DNA from: an uncultured Gardnerella sp.
GTDB lineage: Bacteria > Actinomycetota > Actinomycetes > Actinomycetales > Bifidobacteriaceae
Direction of reading: 5' to 3'
Assembly (NCBI GenBank): GCA_947252975.1
Contig: CAMXWX010000001.1
Location: forward strand, 46,138 to 110,137
DNA length: 64,000 nucleotides
Position numbers and translations under genes: made by a program. Below the pieces are notes generated by a model. That model saw nothing but the letters and a program-made list of their open reading frames with translations, did no database searches and had not been told where the DNA came from. This document shows, in pieces, positions 25,242 through 33,032 of this stretch; position 1 is the stretch's first letter; the number at the start of each line of letters is the position of its first letter.

Positions 25242-26252
25242 TTATTTACTTGTTTTTCGCTTGCGATTAGGCTGCTTACGTTGGAACCCTTCGGATTCTC
25301 TGCGCTTAGCTTCTTCTCGAGCCTGTTGAAGCTTTTCTTCTTCAATAGAAGGCAAACCTTCGCGCTTTCGGCGCTCGGATTCTTTTTTGTAATCGCGCTT
25401 TTCTTTTTCCTCTGCTGCAGGAGATCCTGGAGTTGGGAAGGCATACACCTGCCAAATAGAGCGAAGCATATTAATAATGTTGTTTACAAGCCAATAAACA
25501 AGCATTGCAAATGGAAGAGCAAATGCAGAGAAAACATAGATTAATGGGAATCCCCACATCATAAGTTTTTGCATTGTGTACTGGGGACCCTGCTTCGATT
25601 CTGGCGGAAGATTCTTACGAATATTGTTAAATTGCATGTACCACATTGCAGCACACATCAATATAACAAAGATTACAATAACAACTTTTCCGCCTGCTTG
25701 AACCGTCATAAACGTGTCGGAAACACCAACACCAAACACATGCGTTTTAACGAATTGCTGTGCTGTAGTAACATCAAAAGCACCCAAAGAAGCATGCTTT
25801 CCACGAGCAATGAACGGAATCACAGAAAGCGTATACCAAATACTCATAAATGCTGGGCCTTGAATCATCATTGGCAGGCAGCTTCCAGCAGGATTTGCGT
25901 TATTCTCCTGATACAGCTTCATCATTTCTCGCTGCATGGCTTCTTTGCTAGCAGAATCGTTTTTACCCTTATACTTTTGCTGAATTTTCTTCATTTTAGG
26001 AGCAATCGCTTGCATATTGCGCATACCTTTAATGCTTTTTATAAAGGCAGGGAATATGCACGCGTGCACAACAAGCACAAGAAAGACGATTGAAAGAACC
26101 CAGGAGAATCCAATTTCATTCATTCCAATAAGAACAAATAGCTTGTGGAAAAGCGCCATTACTTGAGTCATAAGCCACTCAACTGGCGTAAGGATTTTAT
26201 AGAACCATCCCCAAATTCCATTATCAAGTAAAAAGTGGTCTTGATTAAACAT
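25242..26252 (-). CDS. yidC: Membrane protein insertase YidC/Oxa1
   Basis: 336 residues. Five hydrophobic segments; the conserved hydrophilic-groove helix GFSWVLSIVFLVLVVHACIFP and the cytosolic hairpin with QAIAPKMKKIQQKYKGK are visible by parts (FSWVLS, APKMKKIQ). The C-terminus is a long Lys/Arg/Glu-rich tail (about 275-336) that could bind ribosomes. It inserts and folds membrane proteins, alone or with Sec. The yidD stop overlaps its ATG by one base (TAATG), giving coupled translation. Confidence 0.95.
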   Translation of the reverse strand: MFNQDHFLLDNGIWGWFYKILTPVEWLMTQVMALFHKLFVLIGMNEIGFSWVLSIVFLVLVVHACIFPAFIKSIKGMRNMQAIAPKMKKIQQKYKGKNDSASKEAMQREMMKLYQENNANPAGSCLPMMIQGPAFMSIWYTLSVIPFIARGKHASLGAFDVTTAQQFVKTHVFGVGVSDTFMTVQAGGKVVIVIFVILMCAAMWYMQFNNIRKNLPPESKQGPQYTMQKLMMWGFPLIYVFSAFALPFAMLVYWLVNNIINMLRSIWQVYAFPTPGSPAAEEKEKRDYKKESERRKREGLPSIEEEKLQQAREEAKRRESEGFQRKQPNRKRKTSK

Positions 26253-26572
26253 TAGTTTTCCTTGTCTTGATCAGCCAAGGGAGTTAACCGTGGCTCTTCA
26301 TGCGCTTTGGACCAAGCGCAACGATAAAAAATTGAATATTTGCGTGGTACATCGTCAATACTGCAGCTGGTCCATGGTCTACAGCGCAATAGTCGCAAAG
26401 CAGCTAGGATACCGCCCTTAAACGCTCCATAGCGGCTAATTGCTTCAATAGCGTATCTTGAGCAAGTTGGGTAGTATCGGCAGCAAGCTGGTCTATTAGC
26501 AGAAATCGCGCGTTGATACCAGCGAATCGCTTTTATAATCAAATTCGCTACAACACTTTTTCTGCTATTCAT
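26252..26572 (-). CDS. yidD: Membrane protein insertion efficiency factor YidD
   Basis: 106 residues, about 25-30 longer than the core family at the C-terminus. The signature YQRAISANRPACCRYYPTCSRYAIEA (ends YQRAIS and CSRYAIEA) and GGILAALRLLRCRPW are plain. An amphipathic peripheral membrane protein that assists YidC. Tightly placed between rnpA (17 bp upstream) and yidC (1-bp overlap). Confidence 0.95.
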   Translation of the reverse strand: MNSRKSVVANLIIKAIRWYQRAISANRPACCRYYPTCSRYAIEAISRYGAFKGGILAALRLLRCRPWTSCSIDDVPRKYSIFYRCAWSKAHEEPRLTPLADQDKEN

Positions 26573-26589
26573 AGCTGTATCACTATTCC

Positions 26590-27141
26590 TTAAACCAACT
26601 TATTGTTGTCTTCGCCGATTTTCAACGATTCTGATGGTTGATTTAGTTGGTATTCTTGGTGTTCTTCTTGCGCTATTTGCTGGCTTTGATTTTGAACAAT
26701 TTTGGTTATTTTCTCAAAAATCTTTTTAACCTGCTCATTTAATGATTCAAACGATGCACTAGCAGCAGTAGATTTAGCTCTTAGAACTACGTCACAACCA
26801 TTTGGAAGTAACGATTGATGCTGTTTTGCTATTACTCTAAAGCGTCTTTTTACTTTATTTCTAATAACAGCTTTTCCTACGCTTTTAGATACAGCAAGCC
26901 CTAGCCTTAAGTCAGCTTCATTTTGTTGAGGCTGATTTAAGGTACCACAAAATGCCGCGGGTGTATTACCATCACGACCCGTGGCAATCTGATTCAGACT
27001 TGTTTTTTCGCCTTCGTTAAGCGCGTTTAACACGGCTATACCGCCACGCATGTTGTAATGCGCGACGATATCCCGTGAACACACCTTGCGTCGTTTTTTG
27101 AGCACCGCAACAAAATCGCGATGGCTTTTCAGCCTATCCAT
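26590..27141 (-). CDS. rnpA: Ribonuclease P protein component, enlarged
   Basis: 183 residues against a usual 110-125. The N-terminal RLKSHRDF and the RNA-binding motif RNKVKRRFR are intact. Two additions are seen: about 40 residues between the first strand pair (about 36-75, Gly/Asn/Thr-rich) and [10 protein letters not shown], and a C-terminal Gln/Glu-rich tail of some 40 residues. The protein helps RNase P RNA mature the 5' ends of tRNAs. It sits 20 bp after rpmH, the conserved arrangement next to the origin. Confidence 0.93.
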   Translation of the reverse strand: MDRLKSHRDFVAVLKKRRKVCSRDIVAHYNMRGGIAVLNALNEGEKTSLNQIATGRDGNTPAAFCGTLNQPQQNEADLRLGLAVSKSVGKAVIRNKVKRRFRVIAKQHQSLLPNGCDVVLRAKSTAASASFESLNEQVKKIFEKITKIVQNQSQQIAQEEHQEYQLNQPSESLKIGEDNNKLV

Positions 27142-27161
27142 GCTTTACGACGCGCCCCATC

Positions 27162-27296
27162 TCAGGCAGATAGTGTCTTACGGCCCTTGGCGCGACGACG
27201 ATTAATCACTGCGCGGCCAGCACGCGTACGCATGCGAACGCGGAAGCCGTGCTTCATGTGACGACGACGGTTGTTAGGCTGGAATGTCCTCTTCAT
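27162..27296 (-). CDS. rpmH: Ribosomal protein bL34
   Basis: 44 codons: ATG at 27294-27296 and TGA at 27162-27164. The protein begins [19 protein letters not shown] and ends GRKTLSA, unmistakable bL34, basic throughout. A component of the large ribosomal subunit. CAGGAGCG precedes the start. It heads the leftward operon rpmH-rnpA-yidD-yidC-jag away from the origin. Confidence 0.98.
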   Translation of the reverse strand: MKRTFQPNNRRRHMKHGFRVRMRTRAGRAVINRRRAKGRKTLSA

Positions 27297-27356
27297 AACT
27301 AACGCTCCTGTATTTAGCCATGCAAAAGCACGGCTCCGTATGAGTCAAGCTATACT

Positions 27357-27386
27357 AAATTACTATTACCCCTCACCAATAGTCAA
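27357..27386 (-). promoter_or_regulatory. Candidate rpmH promoter
   Basis: Minus-strand TTGACT (27381-27386) and TAATTT (27357-27362) with an 18-bp spacer, about 60 bp upstream of rpmH. Confidence 0.4.
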
Positions 27387-27502
27387 AAAACTTTTGATTA
27401 AACGTGTTTATAAGTACGCTTTAATAAGTCAAATTTTTCAACACCGTAAAATTTTCTGTACCATTTTCACTAAATCAAACAACTTGTAAAAGCCTTGAAA
27501 AA

Positions 27503-27588
27503 TGTGGATTAAAAGCTTTTATCTTATCCACAAATTACACACATGTTATTCACAATTAAGTATTTTCAACACGCGAGGCTGTGGATAA
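27503..27588. other. oriC: Origin region, DnaA-box cluster upstream of dnaA
   Basis: In the 430-bp rpmH-dnaA gap: TTATCCACA (27524-27532) and its reverse form TGTGGATAA (27580-27588) are perfect; TGTGGATTA (27503-27511) and TTATTCACA (27546-27554) have one change. The gap also holds the divergent rpmH and dnaA promoters. These boxes probably serve dnaA autoregulation and initiator loading. The rest of the gap is AT-rich without further signals. Confidence 0.85.
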
Positions 27589-27726
27589 CTTCTTAGGGTC
27601 GGAGTAAACATATTCTACTAGCACTCTTTACGCGCGCGAATAGATATGTATCTCTGTTTTGCATATCTGTTTTGTCTAAGCGTAAAGAATCGAATAAATG
27701 TTTCTGCAAGTTTATGGGGGTGTAGC

Positions 27727-29475
27727 ATGACGGATTCTTTTAGCGATCCAAATGCGCAAGCCACTATTGTGTGGTCAAATACCCTTGCAGTATTGCGTCA
27801 TAATGCCCTTTTAAGCAACCGCGATAAAAGCTGGTTTGAAAGCGTAAAACCTGAATCTATTTTTGGAACTACTATTGTTCTTTGCGTCTCTAATATAGAA
27901 ACACAGCAAGCTTTGCAAAATGAGCTTAGTTCAGCTCTTCTTACATCATTAAAAATTTGTACTGGAAAAGATATGTTTCCAGCATTTAAGATTGTTTCTC
28001 AATCAGAAAATAACAATACTTCAACTAACAGTGCAGCCGCTAACATCAATGCCACTAACAGCACTTCCGATTTAAGCAATCTTAATCAAAATGTAAACGA
28101 GACTTCCCGAGTATTTTCAACATCTTTAGAAGAAAATACAAACGTTAATTCAGACTTATCTTCTTCTAAAAGCAACTCTTTAGAGAACGTAAAATCAAAT
28201 TTTGGCGCACAATCTGTTGAAAATACTAACAATCTTGTAAACACTAATAGCGTTGAAAATGTTGGTTCATCTAGCAATACTCCTATTCAAAAAGATTTTG
28301 ACTACGCAACCGGCTTAAATACCATGCAAAACACTGGTTTAGATGTTTCTGGTATTAATTCTGGTATTAATTCTGGTATTAATAATCCGCAAGCAAAAAT
28401 TCCTTCTTCAATAAAAAGGGATCCCGTTACTCACTTAAATACTTGCGCAACTTTTGATACTTTTGTTCCTGGAGATTCTAATCGTTTTGCGCGCACAGTT
28501 GCTTTAGCTGTTGCAGAAGGCTCTGGAAAAGACTTTAATCCTTTATGTATTTACGGCGGATCTGGTTTAGGTAAAACACATTTGCTTAATGCTATTGGCA
28601 ATTATGCTCTTGTTAAGGATTCTTCACTTAAGGTTCGTTATATTACAAGCGAGGAATTTACTAACGAATTTATTGAGGCTTTACAAAACACAAGTCAAAA
28701 TCAGGGTCAAATCGCTAATTTTAATAGGCGCTTCCGCGAAGTTGATGTTCTTTTAATCGATGACATTCAGTTTTTGGGAGGAAAAGAAGCAACTCTGGAA
28801 CAATTCTTCCATACTTTTAATGCTCTTTATCAAGCAAGTAAAAGAATTGTTATTGCTTCTGATGTTGCTCCTAAAAATCTTAGAGGATTTGAATCAAGAC
28901 TTATTTCTAGATTTGAGTCTGGCTTAACTGTTGATATTAAGCCGCCTGATTTAGAAACCCGAATAGCCATTCTAAGAATGATGGCATTAATGAATAATTC
29001 TAACGTCCCTAGCGATGTTCTAGACCTTATTGCGGAGCGTTTTACAGAGAATATCCGTGAGCTTGAAGGTGCTTTAACTAGAGTTACAGCCGTTGCATCT
29101 TTAAGTAATCAACCTGTGAGCAAAGCCTTGGCAGAACAAGCTTTACAAGACTTCTTTGCTTCCGATATTGAAATTCGTCCAACAGATATTATTGGTCAAG
29201 TTGCTAAGTACTTCCATATGACTTTTGACGAGATTGTTGGCAGATCTAGAACTAAGAATGTTGCTTTGGCACGTCAAATTGCAATGTATTTAGCTAGAGA
29301 AATGACAAGTATGAGTCTTGTTGATATTGGCGAAGTCTTTGGCGGCCGCGATCACACGACTGTTATGCATGCTTATACGCGCATTAGCGGAGAGATGCAA
29401 GAAAAGCAGGAAATCTATAACTATGTTATGGAATTAACTGTTCGATTAAAGCAAAATCCTACGAATAAAAAGTAG
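27727..29475 (+). CDS. dnaA: Chromosomal replication initiator DnaA
   Basis: 582 residues from ATG 27727, preceded by GGGGGTG; an upstream in-frame ATG at 27646 would add 27 hydrophobic residues foreign to the family. Domain I (1-85) is followed by a long Asn/Ser-rich domain II (about 90-235), the AAA+ domain with Walker [10 protein letters not shown] and Walker [10 protein letters not shown], and the DNA-binding domain with [15 protein letters not shown]. DnaA binds the boxes on both sides of its gene and opens the origin. Domain II contains three perfect 12-bp repeats (28348-28383). Confidence 0.97.
   Translation: MTDSFSDPNAQATIVWSNTLAVLRHNALLSNRDKSWFESVKPESIFGTTIVLCVSNIETQQALQNELSSALLTSLKICTGKDMFPAFKIVSQSENNNTSTNSAAANINATNSTSDLSNLNQNVNETSRVFSTSLEENTNVNSDLSSSKSNSLENVKSNFGAQSVENTNNLVNTNSVENVGSSSNTPIQKDFDYATGLNTMQNTGLDVSGINSGINSGINNPQAKIPSSIKRDPVTHLNTCATFDTFVPGDSNRFARTVALAVAEGSGKDFNPLCIYGGSGLGKTHLLNAIGNYALVKDSSLKVRYITSEEFTNEFIEALQNTSQNQGQIANFNRRFREVDVLLIDDIQFLGGKEATLEQFFHTFNALYQASKRIVIASDVAPKNLRGFESRLISRFESGLTVDIKPPDLETRIAILRMMALMNNSNVPSDVLDLIAERFTENIRELEGALTRVTAVASLSNQPVSKALAEQALQDFFASDIEIRPTDIIGQVAKYFHMTFDEIVGRSRTKNVALARQIAMYLAREMTSMSLVDIGEVFGGRDHTTVMHAYTRISGEMQEKQEIYNYVMELTVRLKQNPTNKK
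28348..28383. repeat. Three 12-bp tandem repeats in dnaA domain II
   Basis: TCTGGTATTAAT at 28348-28359, 28360-28371 and 28372-28383, in frame and encoding SGIN three times in the flexible linker. Confidence 0.95.
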
Positions 29476-29519
29476 TTTTACACAAATCTATACAACTCTG
29501 TTAATTAAAATAAAAAAAG

Positions 29520-29759
29520 TTATCCACATAGTTAGTCACAAATGTGGTTAAACCCTGCGAATAAGTGGTGGAAAACGCCGTTAAAAAAGTGAATAAACTG
29601 TTTATAAAGCCGCTCAAAATGTGGATTAATGAAAAAATAGCTCCGAATGTGGATAACTCGACTCTTTTTGCACACAATTACTCATAGGTTATCCACATTT
29701 TTCTTATGTGGATAATGGCTTTAACAAAGCTTTTCTAGTCACATGTTAACATTTCCACA
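29520..29759. other. oriC: Origin region, DnaA-box cluster between dnaA and dnaN
   Basis: Four perfect 9-mers: TTATCCACA at 29520-29528 and 29689-29697; TGTGGATAA at 29648-29656 and 29707-29715. One-mismatch boxes: TGTGGTTAA (29543-29551), TGTGGATTA (29620-29628). A two-mismatch box ATTTCCACA (29751-29759) borders the AT-rich element. The boxes at 29689 and 29707 face each other with a 9-bp gap. Density and position between dnaA and dnaN mark this as the functional origin. Confidence 0.92.
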
Positions 29760-29815
29760 TTGCTTATTACTATTATTACTTTATTTTTGAATAATAATAA
29801 TATTTTTTATTAACG
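29760..29815. other. AT-rich unwinding element with DnaA-trio-like triplets
   Basis: Directly after the last DnaA-like box comes TTGC and six uninterrupted triplets TTA-TTA-CTA-TTA-TTA-CTT (29764-29781), fitting the (C/T)T(A/T) top-strand form of DnaA-trios, then an almost pure A/T stretch to 29815. This is the likely site of strand opening. Confidence 0.65.
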
Positions 29816-29892
29816 ATTAGCACTTATTTCTAAATTAGATTTTCATTAGCCAATGAGATAGAATAAACACAGTTTTACTGAAATGAGGAAAT

Positions 29893-31011
29893 ATGAAAGT
29901 TGAAGTTAATTCCGCTTCTTTTGCAGACGCACTATCTTGGACTACTCGCGTTATAGATAATCGTCCAGCAAATCCTATTCTTGCTGGCTTAAAGCTAGAA
30001 GCAAAAGACGGAACTTTGCAGCTTTGCGCATTTAACTATCAACTTTCTAGTCGTCATCACGTTGAAGCGGGTGTAGATGAAGCAGGGAGTGTGCTCGTTT
30101 TAGGCAGACTACTTGCAGATATAACAAAATCTTTGCCAGCAGAAAAAACATATTTATCTTCTAACGAAACAACTCTTACAATTACTTCTGGAAAGTCAAC
30201 ATTTACTTTGCAACTTATGCCAGAAGGAGAATATCCAGATTTACCAGAAATTCCTTCAAAACTTGGTCAAGTAGATGCTCCTACTTTTGTTCAGGCTGTA
30301 AATCAGGCTTCTGTAGCAGTTTCTAGAGAAGAAGATAGGCCAGTTCTAACAGGAATTCATGCTCATTTTGAAGACGATACTGTTACTTTTACAGCTACTG
30401 ACAGATATCGTCTTGCTCGTTCCACTTTTAAGTGGACTCCAGAACATAGCGATATAAATACTTCAACTCTTATTAAGGGAAGCATTCTTAAAGATATTTC
30501 GCGCTCTGTTGACGAACATCAAAATGTTGTTATTAACTTAAACGAGCAAGAACCTTCTATTCTAGGATTTGAAAATTCTGGAAGAGTTAGCACTTCTCAA
30601 CTTATTGATGGAGAATTTCCTTCTGTAGATCGTCTTTTTGTTGACGAGTATCCTATTCACGCAATTATTAATCGACAAATGCTTATTAACGCAATTAAAC
30701 GCGTTGCTATTGTTGCAGAAAAAGATGCTCCAATCTACATGTCTTTTGCGGAAGATGAACTCACTCTAAGTGCTGGAAACGACAGTGAATCTAAAGCAAA
30801 AGAAATTATTGACATAGATATGGATGGTCAAGATATTATTGTTGCTTTTAATCCTAACTACTTGATTGAAGGATTAAGCGCTATTAGTGAGCCATTTATT
30901 CACGCTAAAATCACGTCTGCTGTTAAGCCTGTTGAATTTAACGGTCAACAAGAAGCAGATGGAGATGAATCCATGAATTACAGATATCTTGTTGTTCCAA
31001 TGCATCCTTAA
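29893..31011 (+). CDS. dnaN: DNA polymerase III beta sliding clamp
   Basis: 372 residues, the standard three-fold repeated clamp. Begins MKVEVNSASFADALSW; contains LLADITKSLP and the ring-specific EGEYPDLPE and DGEFPSVDR repeats, ending in YRYLVVPMHP, the usual C-terminus. It tethers the replicative polymerase to DNA. GAGG precedes the ATG at 6 nt. A 36-bp gap leads to recF. Confidence 0.97.
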   Translation: MKVEVNSASFADALSWTTRVIDNRPANPILAGLKLEAKDGTLQLCAFNYQLSSRHHVEAGVDEAGSVLVLGRLLADITKSLPAEKTYLSSNETTLTITSGKSTFTLQLMPEGEYPDLPEIPSKLGQVDAPTFVQAVNQASVAVSREEDRPVLTGIHAHFEDDTVTFTATDRYRLARSTFKWTPEHSDINTSTLIKGSILKDISRSVDEHQNVVINLNEQEPSILGFENSGRVSTSQLIDGEFPSVDRLFVDEYPIHAIINRQMLINAIKRVAIVAEKDAPIYMSFAEDELTLSAGNDSESKAKEIIDIDMDGQDIIVAFNPNYLIEGLSAISEPFIHAKITSAVKPVEFNGQQEADGDESMNYRYLVVPMHP

Positions 31012-31047
31012 AACTAATAAATGTAAACGAATAACGTAGCCAAATAA

Positions 31048-32394
31048 ATGTATGTTTCAAAGCTTGCATTAGACCATTTTCGCTCGTGGAGTAGTTGTGT
31101 ATTCGACTTTTCCCCAAAAATTAATATTCTATTAGGTTCAAACGGTTTAGGTAAAACTAATATTGTTGAATCGTTAGAAGTTATTTCAACGGGAACAAGT
31201 CATAGAGTATCTTCTTTAACGCCATTAATAGAGATAAATCATAATTGCGCTACAATACGTGCAAATATTAAGGATTTTAACAATACTTTCAATAGCAATA
31301 CTTTAGATAGTTCAAATGATTTAGACGAAACAACATTTGAGCTAAGCATTAATCTAAAGGGTGCTAATAGAGCAAGGATTAATGGTAAAAAATCTCTATA
31401 TATGAAAGATATAGTTGGCTTAGTTCCTTGTGTTTCTTTTACTCCAAGAGACCAAAATTTGATTGTTTCAGATCCTACTGTTAGAAGAACATTCATTGAT
31501 CAAGCTGGAGCATTATTAATACCAAACTATTTGCCTATTTTGCAAGAATATAATCATATTGCAAAGCAGCGTTCTGCACTATTAAAAAGTTTATCTAATA
31601 ATTATTCACCAAATTCAATGAATAATTACAATACGGTTTCTGATTTAGAAGTATGGACTGCTAAGTTTATTGAAACTGGAATAATTCTTACAAAATTACG
31701 CAAACAAATAATAGAGTTACTTAATAATGTTTTTTCAAATATTGTTAAACATCTTTCTAACTCATCTAATTTTGCTTCAATCGAATATAATCCTTCTTTT
31801 AGTGAGATTGATTTTAGCGAAAACGATTTTGAAGAAAATAATGATAATTCTATTAGGCTTGCGATTAGTGAGCATTTTCAAAGAATTTATAATGGAGAAG
31901 TTGCAAGAGGATACAATCTAATAGGGCCTCATCGAGACGATTTTACTATATTGCTTAATAATTATAATGCAAAAGAATTCGCTTCAAACGGTGAATCTTG
32001 GACTCTTGCATTAGCGTTAAAAATGGCTTTATTTAAGTCATTAGAAAAAAAGAATGGGAAAAAACCTATTGTTATTTTAGATGATGTTTTTGCACAATTA
32101 GACGAGTTTAGAAGAAAACAAATTTTAGAATTTGCAAAAAATCAAGATCAAGTTTTTATTACTGTTGCGTCTTTAAGTGATATACCAAAAGATAAAAGTG
32201 TGTTAGAAAACTCGATTATTGATGTGTCTAAAATAGCAAAAGATCAAAATGAAGATGATTCTAAATCTTTAGAAAACAATATTGATATTAATCATAAAAT
32301 TTTATTGGAAAATATTGTTAATAGTCGTAAAAATAGTGTTGATTATATTGAAAATAACCAAAATAAATCTACTGACTTAGGGGATATTAGATGA
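31048..32394 (+). CDS. recF: DNA replication and repair protein RecF
   Basis: 448 residues, longer than the usual 360-400. Walker A LGSNGLGKTN near 33-41, RRTFIDQ, the signature IGPHRDDF and Walker B PIVILDDVFAQLD are present. Extra length lies in an Asn/Ser-rich insertion (about 75-90) and an Asn/Lys/Asp-rich C-terminal tail of some 70 residues. RecF loads RecA on gapped DNA with RecO and RecR. The gene is noticeably more AT-rich than dnaN or gyrB. ATGA overlap with dciA. Confidence 0.93.
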   Translation: MYVSKLALDHFRSWSSCVFDFSPKINILLGSNGLGKTNIVESLEVISTGTSHRVSSLTPLIEINHNCATIRANIKDFNNTFNSNTLDSSNDLDETTFELSINLKGANRARINGKKSLYMKDIVGLVPCVSFTPRDQNLIVSDPTVRRTFIDQAGALLIPNYLPILQEYNHIAKQRSALLKSLSNNYSPNSMNNYNTVSDLEVWTAKFIETGIILTKLRKQIIELLNNVFSNIVKHLSNSSNFASIEYNPSFSEIDFSENDFEENNDNSIRLAISEHFQRIYNGEVARGYNLIGPHRDDFTILLNNYNAKEFASNGESWTLALALKMALFKSLEKKNGKKPIVILDDVFAQLDEFRRKQILEFAKNQDQVFITVASLSDIPKDKSVLENSIIDVSKIAKDQNEDDSKSLENNIDINHKILLENIVNSRKNSVDYIENNQNKSTDLGDIR

Positions 32395-32882
32395 AAATTC
32401 CCGTAAATAAAATACTAAAATTAGATACAAGAAAGCTTCCAGAACTAATTTTTACGCCTATTAAAAAGAAAGCAATAAAAAAGGTAGTTAACGAGCAGAA
32501 TGCTTATAAAGCTTTAGAAAGTTTTGGAAAACCTGGTAGAGATCCACAAAATCTTTATTCTTTACTTGCAAATTTTGCTAATCAAAACAATTGGAATGAG
32601 CAACTTTCTATAGCAAAAATGCGCGAAGATTGGTGGAAAATAGTTGGAAAAAGCGCATCATTGAATTGTTATATAGACAAAATAAAAGATGGCGTTTTAA
32701 TTGTTAGAACAAAATCAAATGTTTGGTATACGCAACTTAGCTATTGCAAGCCTATGCTTGAGAAAAAAATATTTGAATATTCTAAGAATATTAATATTAA
32801 AGAAGTCAAAATAGTTGGCCCATCTTTGCAAAAAACAGGCAAAAAATCAATAAACAGTAGGTTTAATATTAAGAATCACTAA
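32391..32882 (+). CDS. dciA: DciA-family (DUF721) replicative helicase loader
   Basis: 163 residues. The C-terminal 95 residues match the DUF721 fold, with WWKIVGKSASLNC and VRTKSNVWYTQLSYCKPML; the N-terminal part is basic. DUF721 proteins of the DciA group assist loading of the DnaB helicase in bacteria without DnaC/DnaI. The recF-dciA-gyrB position is the actinobacterial standard. Start overlaps the recF stop by four bases. Confidence 0.85.
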   Translation: MKIPVNKILKLDTRKLPELIFTPIKKKAIKKVVNEQNAYKALESFGKPGRDPQNLYSLLANFANQNNWNEQLSIAKMREDWWKIVGKSASLNCYIDKIKDGVLIVRTKSNVWYTQLSYCKPMLEKKIFEYSKNINIKEVKIVGPSLQKTGKKSINSRFNIKNH

Positions 32883-32945
32883 TAATGGCTCTTAATAAAG
32901 AGCGGTCATTATGCATGTGTAGAATGTTATGTAATATAGTTAAAT

Positions 32946-33012
32946 CGCTAGAAGACCCTTTTTTGTGCTTTCTAGCGTGTATAGACCTCGTAAATGCCTC
33001 TTGGCATGAGGT
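32946..33012 (+). promoter_or_regulatory. Structured gyrB leader
   Basis: Two hairpins lie just ahead of gyrB: CGCTAGAA (32946-32953) / TTCTAGCG (32970-32977), and a bulged stem ACCTC + ATGCC (32985-32998) / GGCAT + GAGGT (33003-33012) ending 8 nt before the ribosome site AAGGGA (33021-33026). They could modulate gyrB translation or end the upstream transcript. Confidence 0.4.
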
Positions 33013-33032
33013 AATACGGGAAGGGATCTAAA

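Noticed and set aside
27646-27726. N-terminal extension of DnaA from an upstream ATG
   Set aside because: The 27 extra residues are hydrophobic and unlike DnaA; the ATG at 27727 has GGGGGTG in front.
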